A program made the translations under genes and the position numbers. A model generated the notes under the pieces. The model saw nothing but the letters and a program-made list of their open reading frames with translations, was not told the DNA's origin and did not search any database. Below are positions 7,548-17,307 of a stretch of 64,000 nucleotides of DNA, in pieces (position 1 is the stretch's first letter; every line of letters starts with the position of its first letter). The stretch comes from HXMU1420-13 sp965601825 (lineage in GTDB: Bacteria; Bacteroidota; Rhodothermia; Balneolales; Balneolaceae), in assembly GCA_965601825.1 (NCBI GenBank), contig OZ271839.1, positions 2,232,001 to 2,296,000 of the forward strand, given 5' to 3'.

Positions 7548-9833
7548 ATGCGTAATTTTAAGCTGTTAATGGTTTGGATGATTATGGGGGTTACGATAGT
7601 AAATTGTGATTTACCCAGCACACCTAAAGATCCGAACTTTACTACATCTCATAAAATAGAAGCACCACTCTTATTTGAAAAAACGTTTCAATTCTTAGGA
7701 GGAGGTGAAGGAGAAACAGAAGCACTTTTAGATACAACAAAAAGTGACTTTGATTCACTATTTGTTGTAACAGAAGGCGGTCTTGATGATGGATTGATCA
7801 CACTTTCTCGGGAAGAAGAGTTTGACTTCGGGGATTTGAACGACGCTATTCCAGAAATCAGTGCAGATCCGGCAACCTTCGATTCGGAAGTTGGCGAAAT
7901 TGAATTAGGAAGTTTTTCATCCGGTTCCGGTGGTTTGGGTACTGCGGATTTTCAGGCGTTAACGGGCTTGGATCCAGCGTTCGTACCTGCTGGAACACCA
8001 ATTATAGCAGGTAATACACCTGCACCCGTAAATATCGATATCGGAGGTAATACCGATTTCTTTGTTAGTGCAACTATAAAGAGTGGAGCTATCGAAGTAG
8101 GTGTTACGAATAATCTAGGATTCAATATTTCGGCAATTGATATAGATTTAAATTCCGGTGGCACTTTCATTGCAGGTACAACACTCAACAATGTTAATCA
8201 TGGAGTAACGACTTCTGATCAAATTGTATTCAGTAATGGGGATGTGCTTACGAATATCAACGTTGATGTTAGTGTCTCTTGGATTGCACAGAATACTGTG
8301 GCAAATCCTGGAGCTCTGGTTGTAGAAGACATTAATGGTGTTAACTTGATCGCATCTCAAGTGGAAGCTGCTGTAACTGCAATAGATTTTAGTTCGTCAA
8401 ACTCAACGACTTTTGACGCAACAGAATTCCAGTTTACAGATCCATCTCACTATGTGGAGCTTGAATCAGGCATTATCGATATCGATCCAATTGTAAATGG
8501 ATTAGATCTTACTGTTGAAAGTCTTGAAATATCATTTCCTGGAATTAGAAGTGCTCCATATGGTGTAGCTGATTCTTTAGTGATTTCTTACTCAGGTGCA
8601 ACGCAAATTTTACGATCAGGGACAACTTTAGCACGTCAAGAAGATTTGGCTGGTTTTAGGATTTTTGCTCTGAATAATACCATAGAGTATAATATCTCAG
8701 GGTTAACTGAAAACACTCAAAATGCAGCACCTGGTGATCAGACAAGAGTGATTTCAGAAACAGATGCCATTTCATCAGGTGTACAAATCAGTAATTTGGC
8801 TATTGCAGAAGCATTTGGTGAAATACAATCACAAGTAGTACTACTTGGTGATGATGATTTAAGTAATGGCGCAGACATAGTTGATTTGTTTAATGAGACA
8901 GAAGTTTCAATTACAGAAATTGATGGGCTTGAAGACTTATCAAGCGAAATTGACGGAATTGAATTTGCAGGAGCATCACTATCTATCACTTATACTTCAA
9001 ATATTGGCGTACCAACCACTATCTATGCAGCTATTGTAGGTATTGATGGTGACGATCAGGAACTTTACTTAACAGGACTTTCAGGTTCAGATAAAGAAGT
9101 TGTATTTGGTGATCCTGTTGCTGGAATCCGAGCAAATGGAGTACAATTGGTTGAATCTCAACTGATCAAGTTTACCTTAGATCCAAGTCCGGATGGTAAT
9201 CCTATCACAAGTGCGGTAGAATTCAATGATACAAATACAAATGTCAATGATTTCTTAAACGCTCTACCAAAAGAAATCCGATTTGTTGGTAAAGCAGTCG
9301 TGAATGAATCAAATGGTGAAGCTACCATTTCTACACCGTTAGAATTTGATCCAGGTATTTTAGTCGACTTACCAATTTATTTCAGTGCTGATGGTGCAAG
9401 CATTGATTTTAAAGAAGATGGAAGTGGACTTTCAGATCTTCCTGGTGAGGATGATGACAGTGAATTAACCGAAGGTCAACTAATTGTAAGCTATCAAAAC
9501 GGACTACCTTTGGGATTTGATATTGAAATTGAATTTCTGGACAGCTTAGATGCAGTTATTACAACTGTACCTCTTCCTAGCGAACTACCTATAACTCTAG
9601 ACGCTGCGACAGTAGATGTCGCGTCAAGATTCGCAACAACGGATGCTAATGGTAACTTAGTAATTGCTTTAACGCAGGATCAATTAAGGAACATCAATAG
9701 AACTGATTCAGTAGCAGTTAGTGCGGCATTAAATACGTTTGCTACAGAAGCAGTTAAGTTTCGTGATACAGACTCGATCACTCTTAGTGTTAGTGCGAGC
9801 CTAACTATTCAATCAACTGTTAACAACGACTAA
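7548..9833 (+). CDS. Large surface/periplasmic lipoprotein of unknown function
   Basis: A 761 aa predicted lipoprotein. A short signal peptide ends in the lipobox IVNC with Cys20. The rest is acidic, rich in Ser, Thr, Asp, Gly and beta-branched residues, and poor in Cys and Trp, as expected for a beta-rich exported protein. Segments such as VESLEISFPGIRSAPYGVADSL and several Asp-rich stretches recur in style, but I see no exact repeat. I do not recognise a named domain. It lies 10 nt upstream of an outer-membrane beta-barrel gene, so the two are probably one operon and may act as a barrel/lipoprotein pair at the outer membrane. Function is unknown. Confidence 0.85.
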   Translation: MRNFKLLMVWMIMGVTIVNCDLPSTPKDPNFTTSHKIEAPLLFEKTFQFLGGGEGETEALLDTTKSDFDSLFVVTEGGLDDGLITLSREEEFDFGDLNDAIPEISADPATFDSEVGEIELGSFSSGSGGLGTADFQALTGLDPAFVPAGTPIIAGNTPAPVNIDIGGNTDFFVSATIKSGAIEVGVTNNLGFNISAIDIDLNSGGTFIAGTTLNNVNHGVTTSDQIVFSNGDVLTNINVDVSVSWIAQNTVANPGALVVEDINGVNLIASQVEAAVTAIDFSSSNSTTFDATEFQFTDPSHYVELESGIIDIDPIVNGLDLTVESLEISFPGIRSAPYGVADSLVISYSGATQILRSGTTLARQEDLAGFRIFALNNTIEYNISGLTENTQNAAPGDQTRVISETDAISSGVQISNLAIAEAFGEIQSQVVLLGDDDLSNGADIVDLFNETEVSITEIDGLEDLSSEIDGIEFAGASLSITYTSNIGVPTTIYAAIVGIDGDDQELYLTGLSGSDKEVVFGDPVAGIRANGVQLVESQLIKFTLDPSPDGNPITSAVEFNDTNTNVNDFLNALPKEIRFVGKAVVNESNGEATISTPLEFDPGILVDLPIYFSADGASIDFKEDGSGLSDLPGEDDDSELTEGQLIVSYQNGLPLGFDIEIEFLDSLDAVITTVPLPSELPITLDAATVDVASRFATTDANGNLVIALTQDQLRNINRTDSVAVSAALNTFATEAVKFRDTDSITLSVSASLTIQSTVNND

Positions 9834-9843
9834 GGAAGCAACG

Positions 9844-11349
9844 ATGAAAACTCTTAGAATACTTCTTACTATCAGTTTTACGCTTACAGCTGCTTCCCTT
9901 GTAGCTCAGAGCAGACATTATAATTCCCAGACTTTAGGTATGGGAAATGGTGGAACGGCATTTATCGATGGATATCATGCTAACTTTTTGAATCCTGCAA
10001 ACTTGATGATCAATAACAGTGGTCGCAAGCCCAAACGCCAGCTCGGTATATTAGGAGGACTTGGTGTTCAGGCAGGAGGTACTTTATTTAATCAAACCGT
10101 TTATGATGATTATCTAACAAGCGGTTTAGTTATTGAAGGAGTAACTCGTGAGAACATGCTGGATGATTGGTTTGGAACCAGTGTAAGTGGTACAAATGCT
10201 GTAGATGTTAATGTTGATGTTGTGCCTTTTGGTTTTTCAAACCGAGGCAAACGAACAGCATTTAGTTTAGCGACACGAGTTCGAACTCTAAATACCTTTG
10301 AAATGAATCGCGGATTTGCTGAATTAGCATGGTATGGATTGGATTCAGATCAGTTCGGTAATGGCCGTGATGTTGATTTCAGCTTCAGCACATTATCCTA
10401 TGCAGAATTCTCTCTAGGATATGCGATGGAATTACCGGTGCCATTAGCTGGCTTAATTGAGAGCTTACCTTTTATAAATGGTATGAAACTATATGCCGGT
10501 GTTGCACCAAAATATATCGTTGGATTGCAAGCCGTTGACGTTGATATGACATCAACATTAACTGTAGATCCGGCCGGAACTCCAAATCAGGCAATTACTC
10601 ATGCATTTAGCTACGATCTGACTTCGTTTGGGGATTTATCTGAGGATTTACGTGAATACGCTGATGCCAGGCAAATAAACCCGGACGTAGTTCTAGACGA
10701 TTATCTAAAATATGAAGGTGAAGACATTGGTACATTAGGTTCTGGATTTGGATTAGACCTTGGTGTTACTGCTGAAATTGATGTTTCATTGCCTCTACTA
10801 GGAATACTAGGTAAGCGGCAAGTTCTTCGTGTAAGTGCATCTGCAACAGATATTGGAAGCCTTACTTATGATGATCGTCCAAGCGTTGTAACTGCAAGTG
10901 ATACTTTTGTGTTCGATGCTGATGTAGGAGACGATTCGTTTGATGACTATTTAGATGCAATATCAGATAGTTTAGAAAACGATGTATATGGCGGGTTTAC
11001 TTCTCAATTAGCTGATGAGCGCAAATATGATTTACCTACTATGTACAATTTCGGTGCAGCTTTAACTCTTGGTAAGTTAACAACTACCGTTGATTATGGT
11101 TATGCAGCAAATGAAGTAGGTAGAAACATTAAAGGCAGTTCACTAACTCTTGGACTCGAATATCGATTCTTAAACTTCATTCCAATCAGAATGGGAACTA
11201 GATATGGAGGAACTTCAAATGCATACTCATTCGGAGCAGGCCTCGATTTCCGAAACATTGATCTTACATTTGGAGCAATGACCGTCTCGGATGCAACAGA
11301 AGGGACAGATCTCGCTTTTGCATGGAGTGGATTAGTTCTTAGATTCTAA
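9844..11349 (+). CDS. Outer-membrane beta-barrel protein, DUF5723-like
   Basis: A 501 aa exported protein. The signal peptide MKTLRILLTISFTLTAASLVAQ is cut near residue 22. The mature start (SRHYNSQTLGMGNGGTAF, then HANFLNPANLM) is the pattern seen in DUF5723 and PorV/FadL-like barrels of Bacteroidota. The C-terminal third alternates hydrophobic residues and ends in GLVLRF, an aromatic-terminated barrel strand suited to the BAM complex. It shares a transcript with the preceding lipoprotein and is followed by a strong terminator. Role is unknown; transport or surface anchoring is possible. Confidence 0.78.
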   Translation: MKTLRILLTISFTLTAASLVAQSRHYNSQTLGMGNGGTAFIDGYHANFLNPANLMINNSGRKPKRQLGILGGLGVQAGGTLFNQTVYDDYLTSGLVIEGVTRENMLDDWFGTSVSGTNAVDVNVDVVPFGFSNRGKRTAFSLATRVRTLNTFEMNRGFAELAWYGLDSDQFGNGRDVDFSFSTLSYAEFSLGYAMELPVPLAGLIESLPFINGMKLYAGVAPKYIVGLQAVDVDMTSTLTVDPAGTPNQAITHAFSYDLTSFGDLSEDLREYADARQINPDVVLDDYLKYEGEDIGTLGSGFGLDLGVTAEIDVSLPLLGILGKRQVLRVSASATDIGSLTYDDRPSVVTASDTFVFDADVGDDSFDDYLDAISDSLENDVYGGFTSQLADERKYDLPTMYNFGAALTLGKLTTTVDYGYAANEVGRNIKGSSLTLGLEYRFLNFIPIRMGTRYGGTSNAYSFGAGLDFRNIDLTFGAMTVSDATEGTDLAFAWSGLVLRF

Positions 11350-11368
11350 AACCCGTTTTTAAGAATTC

Positions 11369-11400
11369 AAACCCCGACAGGCAACTGATCGGGGTTTTTT
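11369..11400. terminator. Strong intrinsic terminator, probably bidirectional
   Basis: AAACCCCGA at 11369-11377 pairs with TCGGGGTTT at 11389-11397, and an inner CAG-GCAA-CTG extends the stem past a bulged A. A run of T follows on the plus strand. It lies between the convergent barrel gene and FAD oxidoreductase gene and could end both. Confidence 0.85.
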
Positions 11401-12481
11401 ATTGGAATCTATTCAAACTTAATTCATCAGGGATGTACGAATTTTTGAGAATATGGTCGATTAATAAGTGAGCACCATATGATGAATAAAGCAGTCCTTT
11501 TGAACCAAGCCCAGTAAAAACGTAGCAATTTTCTGAAGTTGGGTGAGCTCCTATATAAGGTTTTTTATCTGGTGTAGAAGCACGAATTCCTGCCCACTTT
11601 GAAACTACTTTGGCGGTAGCTGCTAAATCCGGTAGTACTTTTTCCAATCGATTTAGCATATAATCTTCACCTTTTTGATCGGGGAGATCATGATCAAAGT
11701 TGTGTTCGTAAGTACTGCCAAGTATGTATTTATTGCCATCAATTCTCGAAAAGTATCCTAAAGCACTAACTGCGTGGGCAAATTTAAATGGATGATGGCT
11801 TTCAATAATTAAAGTTTGGCCTTTAACCGGATGCATATCCAAATGACTCCAAAAATCAGATTTACTTGTCCATATACCCGAAGTAAAAACTACATGCTTA
11901 GCTTCAATACTTTCATTCGATTGGAATCTTATTATCCAATTATCCGAATGCTCAATTTGATAATCAACTTCGGTAAAAACGGGTACCGTATTTTCAAAGC
12001 TTGCAAATAAAGCTTCTAGATAGATTGGAATATGAACGGTTAGTCCTTTAGGAACCCAAACACCACCTTCATAACAGTGAATACCTGGGTGGCGTAATTT
12101 AATTTCATCTTCTAGTAACCACTCAATGCTACCTTCATCCCACAAATCCTGATCTATGTTTTGCTTCATTCTTGAAGCTATCTTAGAATCAAAAGCAGGT
12201 CTTAGAACACCAGTTTGTTTAAAAAAATTTTCTGTAGTAGTAGATTGAATTTGAAGTAGGGAATTGGTCAAATAATTAAGGCTGGTTTCTGCTTCCCAGC
12301 TTCTGCTGGCATATCTGCCTGTTGCAGGATTAGCAAGTCCAACCGGAGTTCCGGAAGCTCCACCAGCAATACCGTTTGGATCAATAAGACAAACAGAAAG
12401 CTTTTGGTCGACTAATTCTTTAACAACATGCATTCCTGCAAGTCCAGCTCCGATAACGCAGAAGTCGAAATTACGAGTCAA
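11399..12481 (-). CDS. FAD-dependent oxidoreductase, DAO family (MnmC-C/glycine-oxidase-like)
   Basis: A 360 aa flavoprotein. The Rossmann FAD motif GAGLAG starts at residue 12, followed by GGASGTPVGLANPATGRY, a pattern like the oxidase half of MnmC and of glycine oxidases. The C-terminal FAD-binding segment includes KWAGIRASTPDKKPYIG and TGLGSKGLLYS. Family members oxidise an amine carbon on an amino acid or on a modified tRNA uridine. No methyltransferase half of MnmC is attached, so either a free-standing cmnm5U-type oxidase or a D-amino acid/glycine oxidase is possible. It stands alone on the minus strand. Confidence 0.8.
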   Translation of the reverse strand: MTRNFDFCVIGAGLAGMHVVKELVDQKLSVCLIDPNGIAGGASGTPVGLANPATGRYASRSWEAETSLNYLTNSLLQIQSTTTENFFKQTGVLRPAFDSKIASRMKQNIDQDLWDEGSIEWLLEDEIKLRHPGIHCYEGGVWVPKGLTVHIPIYLEALFASFENTVPVFTEVDYQIEHSDNWIIRFQSNESIEAKHVVFTSGIWTSKSDFWSHLDMHPVKGQTLIIESHHPFKFAHAVSALGYFSRIDGNKYILGSTYEHNFDHDLPDQKGEDYMLNRLEKVLPDLAATAKVVSKWAGIRASTPDKKPYIGAHPTSENCYVFTGLGSKGLLYSSYGAHLLIDHILKNSYIPDELSLNRFQ

Positions 12482-12517
12482 AGTTTTGCCTTCCGGTGTA
12501 GGTGTTGTAATTAAATC

Positions 12518-13123
12518 TTAGCCTCTAAGCCGTCTTCGTTCGATCAGTTTTTTAATCTTTTTATTACCAATCCAAACTTTGCGATTTGTTTCTACATCAA
12601 CCATTTCAAGATTAACAGTGTAGAAAATAGATGCCTCTCGGCCACTTGCACTTTCATCCATTATGGAAGAGATATTTCCAATTATTACGAAGTCAGCACC
12701 AAGCTCTTTACCAAGAGCTGCTGCGGTTTCAAATGATGCAAAGCTTTGCTGATCTGCTCTGATTTCTCGGATTTGTTCTGTTTCATTAATTCCTGCAACA
12801 ACATCAACCATCCCGGAATTAACAAAAGCACGTTCTAACTCTTTGGTGAAAATCTCGGTATCAATGTGTTCCATGGTTTCGTTTCGAACTCTTCCAACCA
12901 TGGCAACAGGAACATTGTTATTTTCCATCCTGAAGTTCCGGAGCCATCTTTCAGATAGAGCATCATCAATCATTTCTTCAGCTACTAATCGAGCATCTGT
13001 TTCATTCCATCTGCCGGATAAATCAGTTTGTGTATCAGCAGCAACTCTGTTTACTTGCTTAGGTGCTGCACAAGCCCCAAGAAAAAGGAGTACAATTGCG
13101 AAAGTGGATAATCTTAATTTCAT
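12518..13123 (-). CDS. lpoB: LpoB-like penicillin-binding protein activator lipoprotein
   Basis: A 201 aa lipoprotein whose body matches the LpoB fold: SGRWNETDARLVAEEMIDDAL, then NNVPVAMVGRVRNET and ADFVIIGNISSI. In enterobacteria LpoB sits in the outer membrane and stimulates PBP1B. I place the start at 13123 because MKLRLSTFAIVLLFLGAC gives a proper signal peptide with lipobox Cys18. The longer frame up to 13222 would bury the signal and overlap the upstream gene. It is the last gene of a three-lipoprotein operon with LPP20-like and COG3014-like genes. Its PBP partner is not in the window. Confidence 0.83.
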   Translation of the reverse strand: MKLRLSTFAIVLLFLGACAAPKQVNRVAADTQTDLSGRWNETDARLVAEEMIDDALSERWLRNFRMENNNVPVAMVGRVRNETMEHIDTEIFTKELERAFVNSGMVDVVAGINETEQIREIRADQQSFASFETAAALGKELGADFVIIGNISSIMDESASGREASIFYTVNLEMVDVETNRKVWIGNKKIKKLIERRRLRG

Positions 13124-13127
13124 AATT

Positions 13128-14198
13128 CTATTGGTTTGAAAAGACTTCTTCATTGATAAAACGTGTGAATTTAGATTCAATTTCTTTGCCGGCTGTAAAT
13201 TCTGCTCTTTTATAAGCATCATCCAGGCTTATTGCTCCATCTCTACCTCTTGTTGAAAAGGTATTGTATCGTTTTGCAGATTCAATTTCTTCGATGCTTA
13301 TAGATAAAGTCCAGATTACAAATTCTGCGTCATCTCGGTTAAGATCCGCTTCTGAAGCATCATAAGTAACACTGACTTTTAAAATTGGGTTTACATCGCC
13401 GATGATAAAACCTTCTCTTTGAAAAGCTTGAGCGACAGCATCTCTGATAACCTGATTATAACTTCTCATTGATATTTGAACTATAGAAAGCTCCTGTGCT
13501 GACCGAAATTCCTGTTGGGTTTCATCTAATATCTGAATAGCTGTTTGATTATCGCTTGAACCTGGGCTAATTATATCTAGTTGAGCATTTAAGCTTTCAA
13601 TAACACGGGCTAGCAACATATTTTCATTCAATATGCCAAGCTTGCGAATTTGACTCTCCGTTTGTTGTACAGAAGTTTGATTAGCTCGAATCTTTTGGTA
13701 ATTATTTACTATTTCCTGATTGTAAACTCGCTGCGATTCTCTTCGATTCATTCCGGCTAAAACATAATAGGAGCCATCCGAACCAACTTCAGATTGAAGC
13801 ACTTCAGTATTTAATAGTTCTTCACTTGCACCAATGCTAATATTATTCATCAAACGAATGGTCTCGTTTGAAGTGAAATCTGTTTTATTTCTGGTTGTTT
13901 CTTCAAAATCTGAATACAGGTTTTGAGTTCCTTCAATTTGAGATCGAAATATTTGAGCCAAACTCAGCATTGCATCAGCTCTGGCATCATTAAAACTGTC
14001 TCCCGATCCAACTGCCATTAAATAAGTTCTATCACTGAATGCAGTTGATGGATCGTTAACCCAATTTGGGATTCCATCAGACTCATAACTGTTAGATGTA
14101 CTTTTTTGTGAACTTGCACATGATAACAGTGGACCAATTACCAATAATAAGAGAATTGGCGCAATATGAACTCTTTGTATGAGTTTTGTTCTTTTCAT
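13128..14198 (-). CDS. LPP20-family lipoprotein
   Basis: A 356 aa lipoprotein with signal peptide and lipobox LLSC (Cys27). The N-terminal half carries the LPP20 pattern: a PNWV..P start near residue 45, then YLMAVGSGDSFNDARADAMLSLAQ, a segment in which Ala-rich helices follow a short strand. A second domain (about 230-356) contains a repeat of the same style and resembles lipoprotein domains that assemble in envelope complexes. It lies 2 nt from the COG3014-like gene and 4 nt from lpoB, so it is probably co-translated and may act with them. Function is not established. Confidence 0.75.
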   Translation of the reverse strand: MKRTKLIQRVHIAPILLLLVIGPLLSCASSQKSTSNSYESDGIPNWVNDPSTAFSDRTYLMAVGSGDSFNDARADAMLSLAQIFRSQIEGTQNLYSDFEETTRNKTDFTSNETIRLMNNISIGASEELLNTEVLQSEVGSDGSYYVLAGMNRRESQRVYNQEIVNNYQKIRANQTSVQQTESQIRKLGILNENMLLARVIESLNAQLDIISPGSSDNQTAIQILDETQQEFRSAQELSIVQISMRSYNQVIRDAVAQAFQREGFIIGDVNPILKVSVTYDASEADLNRDDAEFVIWTLSISIEEIESAKRYNTFSTRGRDGAISLDDAYKRAEFTAGKEIESKFTRFINEEVFSNQ

Positions 14199-14199
14199 A

Positions 14200-15519
14200 T
14201 TAATTCCAATAAATAGATTCTACCAGTGATAAATCCCGAAATGATCCAATTTCTAATTCATGAACATCTGAATAAAGAATTCGTCCTGTTCTACTTAGGT
14301 ATTGAATCTCAATTAAATGATTTCCTTCCGGTAAGTTTAATACGGTTGCATGTGATTTGCCGGGCATAGTTTGCCAGCTTCTTAAATCAGCTTTCTCAGT
14401 TCCTTCTTGAGCTAGTTTACCTATAAAGCCAATCAATTCTCCAAGTGCTTCATTTTCTTTTTTAACCTCGCTGGCTGTCGCATTGGTCGCTATCGTTTTC
14501 AATAAGGCCCTTAAGACTGTTCGCGCATAAATAATAGGTTCTTTCACCTGATAGACTTCTTTGGCTACAATATCCATATGTTCAATGGTATAAAGCTCTT
14601 TTGGTTCCTGGCTGTTAACCTGAACCTGTATGGATGAAACAATCGATTCATACATTTCAAGTTCAGGTAGGGAGAATTTTATATAGGTATCTATTTCATC
14701 AGCATAAATACGGATATCATTCTGAATTTTTGATGGTGATCTCCCCGAGAAAGCTTTAATAAGAACATTATAAGAAGCTGGATTAGTAAGGTTCGATAAT
14801 TCAGATGGGGAAGGGGTATTGTCTCTGGCTAAAGAAGGCTGATCATTATATGATTTGAATAAATTATTTAACGAAATTCTTGCATCGTCTGGCTTTCCTG
14901 ACTTTGCATATAGTATAGTAGACAAATAATGCCCCATCGCACTATTTTGGATATTGGTCTCGCCGGAACGCCAATTATTTTCATTAATTTCTGAAGTATC
15001 AGCTTCCGCTAAGGCGCTAATTAGGTCGTTATATTTGAGGTTAAGCTGACCAAGTTTGTATGATATTCTTCGAGATTCTACTAATGCTGCTTCAAGATCA
15101 CCAAGGTGGATATAATTCAGTGCTTTAAAAGCATTCAGATAAACGTCTTCATAATCTTCACCATCATACTCCAAAACATTATCGTTAACAATGAAGGATT
15201 TTATTGCTCTGGTGACACTTTTTGTATATAAATCCTCAATTTCATATTCAGCTTCTTCGAAGTAATAATTACTTTCTTGATAATTGCCTGCAAAGTGATT
15301 TGCGCTACCCATTTCAAGGTTCATCAAAACTGCATCCTTACCTTCATATACGCCTGTTGATTGGAAATCATTAACCAGATCAACAGTACCAACAAAATCA
15401 CCTGCTGCAAAACTGGCTCTTAACTCAGATTGTGCACTATCCAACATGTAAGCACCGCAGCCACTAATCAATAAAAAAGTGCCTAATAAGTAGAAATAAA
15501 CCCATCGAATATTTGCCAT
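14200..15519 (-). CDS. COG3014-like TPR lipoprotein
   Basis: A 439 aa predicted lipoprotein with lipobox ISGC (Cys21). Helical TPR-like repeats run from about 35 to 230 (for example GDFVGTVDLVNDF and GNYQESNYYFEEAE). A more beta-rich C-terminal domain ends with SDVHELEIGSF. The whole pattern resembles the COG3014 proteins often encoded beside LpoB and YcfL in gammaproteobacteria, and here it is likewise first in an operon with LPP20-like and LpoB-like genes. Such clusters are thought to relate to peptidoglycan synthesis; that role is inferred from context. Confidence 0.72.
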   Translation of the reverse strand: MANIRWVYFYLLGTFLLISGCGAYMLDSAQSELRASFAAGDFVGTVDLVNDFQSTGVYEGKDAVLMNLEMGSANHFAGNYQESNYYFEEAEYEIEDLYTKSVTRAIKSFIVNDNVLEYDGEDYEDVYLNAFKALNYIHLGDLEAALVESRRISYKLGQLNLKYNDLISALAEADTSEINENNWRSGETNIQNSAMGHYLSTILYAKSGKPDDARISLNNLFKSYNDQPSLARDNTPSPSELSNLTNPASYNVLIKAFSGRSPSKIQNDIRIYADEIDTYIKFSLPELEMYESIVSSIQVQVNSQEPKELYTIEHMDIVAKEVYQVKEPIIYARTVLRALLKTIATNATASEVKKENEALGELIGFIGKLAQEGTEKADLRSWQTMPGKSHATVLNLPEGNHLIEIQYLSRTGRILYSDVHELEIGSFRDLSLVESIYWN

Positions 15520-15561
15520 AATAAAAGCGTTAAGTTAGGCGGTCTATTTCAATTTGATATG

Positions 15562-15569
15562 TATATTTG
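15562..15569 (+). promoter_or_regulatory. -7 promoter box of the Big_5 lipoprotein gene
   Basis: TATATTTG fits TAnnTTTG and is followed by CACCC, the same downstream bases seen at the nusB box. No clean TTG lies 19-21 nt upstream. The box overlaps the TTG at 15567, so that codon would not be transcribed as a start. Confidence 0.5.
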
Positions 15570-15635
15570 CACCCAGCATTTTATGCTTCCCAATATTGGA
15601 TTTTAGTATCAACGGTTAATATCTCTGGAAACGCA

Positions 15636-17249
15636 TTGAACTCCAAAATACTATTTTTACTTATAGCTTCTTACTTCATTTTTGTTCTCAGTTGCGCCAC
15701 GCCGGTCGGTCCAACAGGTGGACCACCTGATAAAGCAGGACCTGTTATTTTATTCACTGAGCCGCAGAGTGGAACTACAAACTTTTCGGATGATGAAGTA
15801 CATTTTTATTTTGATGAGTTTGTAGAACGAAGCAGAGTTGCTAATAATATTACCATAGAACCGGATTTTGGTGCCAGTTATGACATAAAATGGAAGAGGA
15901 AAAGGCTTACTATTCGTTTTAATGAAGATTTGCCCGATTCAACAACCATTATTTTAACTCTCGGTGGACAAATTTCAGATACCAGAAATAATCAAATGGG
16001 AGCACCGACTATTGTTGCATTTTCTACCGGAGATGAAATAGATGAAGGTTCAATAACGGGGCGGCTAAAGAATTCAAAAACTGGTGAAGGGGAAGTCACA
16101 CAAAAAGTAGTTCTATATCGAGAACCTATTGATCTGACACAGCCCTATAACTACGCTGCAGAAAGCGATACTGGTGGAAACTTTCGGTTCTCTTACTTAA
16201 AAGAAGGGCTCTATAAAGCATTTTACTTTGATGATAGAAATCGAAACAAGATTTGGGATGAACCAAGAGAAAAAGCACAACCATTTTTAGTGGATAGTCT
16301 GGTTCTTGGAAAGGCAGATACCTTAAGTATTGGCGATTTATACATCGAGACAGCAGATACATTGTCGCCGGAATTGCAGGCTGTCGGATTACTATCAGAA
16401 CAGAGAATGAGACTCAGGTTTAATGAGAATATTGCTCTTAATGACTCTATAGAAATATCGATAATGGATACTTTGGATAACATAAAGAATTCAGCATATC
16501 CCTTATTCATTGACAGTGATGAACGGTTCATTTTGTTCGCACAATCAGACTCTGCGTTAAGTGAAGATGAGACCTATAAGATTTCATTTAGTGGGATTTC
16601 TGATGAATCTGGAAATCCTATAAACGCAAATGATGTAATGTTCACCGGCAGTGCTCAAAGTGATACAACGCTACAAAGAATTCAGGAAATTGAAACTCAA
16701 TCAGGATTATTTCCTACTCAGCCATTTGTAGCCAGATACGCTACAGAAATCACAAATCAGATGGTAATTGATTCAATTGTGGTTGTAGAAGGGGATGTAA
16801 CCTTCGATGATTGGCCGGTCATCGGAATTGATAGAAACCGGCTGTTTATTGGTCCACAAGATGAATGGATTGACGGAATAGACTATCAGTTTTTAATTTG
16901 GAATCCTATTACTCAAAGAAGAGCGCTTTATACCCCTGAGATTTGGAATACAAGTGAAATGGGTGAACTGGAAATATCAATCAATTCTGATGATAGCCTG
17001 GGTGTTTTTTACTATCGATTAGAAAATGAATCCAATGAGTTGCTATATACAGGTCAAATGAATGATTTTCAACTCATTGAAAATTTACCACCACTTTCTT
17101 ATCGCTTAACGGTTTTTAAAGACGAAAACGGAAATGAAGAGTGGGATAGTGGTACAGTTGAGCCATTTTTAGCTCCTGAACTCTACGTTATTCGTGGATC
17201 TGTGCGAATTCAAACCGGTTTTACTGCTGAAGTAATTATCGACTTTTAA
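15636..17249 (+). CDS. Ig-like (Big_5) domain lipoprotein
   Basis: A 537 aa lipoprotein. The start is taken at TTG 15636, giving signal peptide MNSKILFLLIASYFIFVLSC with lipobox Cys20. The open frame also reaches a TTG at 15567, but that lies inside the predicted -7 promoter box. After the lipobox comes PVGPTGGPPDKAGP and a Big_5/SbsA-type Ig domain (about 30-130) with FYFDEFVERSRV. Further beta-sandwich modules follow, including a carboxypeptidase-regulatory-like segment near 160-210 (GGNFRFSYLKEGLYKAFYF). This layout is common in Bacteroidota surface lipoproteins. Function is unknown. It is divergent from the COG3014-like gene. Confidence 0.8.
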   Translation: MNSKILFLLIASYFIFVLSCATPVGPTGGPPDKAGPVILFTEPQSGTTNFSDDEVHFYFDEFVERSRVANNITIEPDFGASYDIKWKRKRLTIRFNEDLPDSTTIILTLGGQISDTRNNQMGAPTIVAFSTGDEIDEGSITGRLKNSKTGEGEVTQKVVLYREPIDLTQPYNYAAESDTGGNFRFSYLKEGLYKAFYFDDRNRNKIWDEPREKAQPFLVDSLVLGKADTLSIGDLYIETADTLSPELQAVGLLSEQRMRLRFNENIALNDSIEISIMDTLDNIKNSAYPLFIDSDERFILFAQSDSALSEDETYKISFSGISDESGNPINANDVMFTGSAQSDTTLQRIQEIETQSGLFPTQPFVARYATEITNQMVIDSIVVVEGDVTFDDWPVIGIDRNRLFIGPQDEWIDGIDYQFLIWNPITQRRALYTPEIWNTSEMGELEISINSDDSLGVFYYRLENESNELLYTGQMNDFQLIENLPPLSYRLTVFKDENGNEEWDSGTVEPFLAPELYVIRGSVRIQTGFTAEVIIDF

Positions 17250-17256
17250 ACATAAA

Positions 17257-17292
17257 AAACCCGTGAAAAGGACCATATCAAATCACGGGTTT
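17257..17292. terminator. Bidirectional intrinsic terminator
   Basis: AAACCCGTGA at 17257-17266 pairs with TCACGGGTTT at 17283-17292 (10 bp, 16-nt loop). On the minus strand the stem is followed by a T run. It lies between the convergent Big_5 lipoprotein and OsmC genes. Confidence 0.8.
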
Positions 17293-17307
17293 GTGTTACC
17301 TCTATTA

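Noticed and set aside
15567..15635. Longer start for the Big_5 lipoprotein
   Set aside because: It begins inside the predicted -7 promoter box and would bury the signal peptide.
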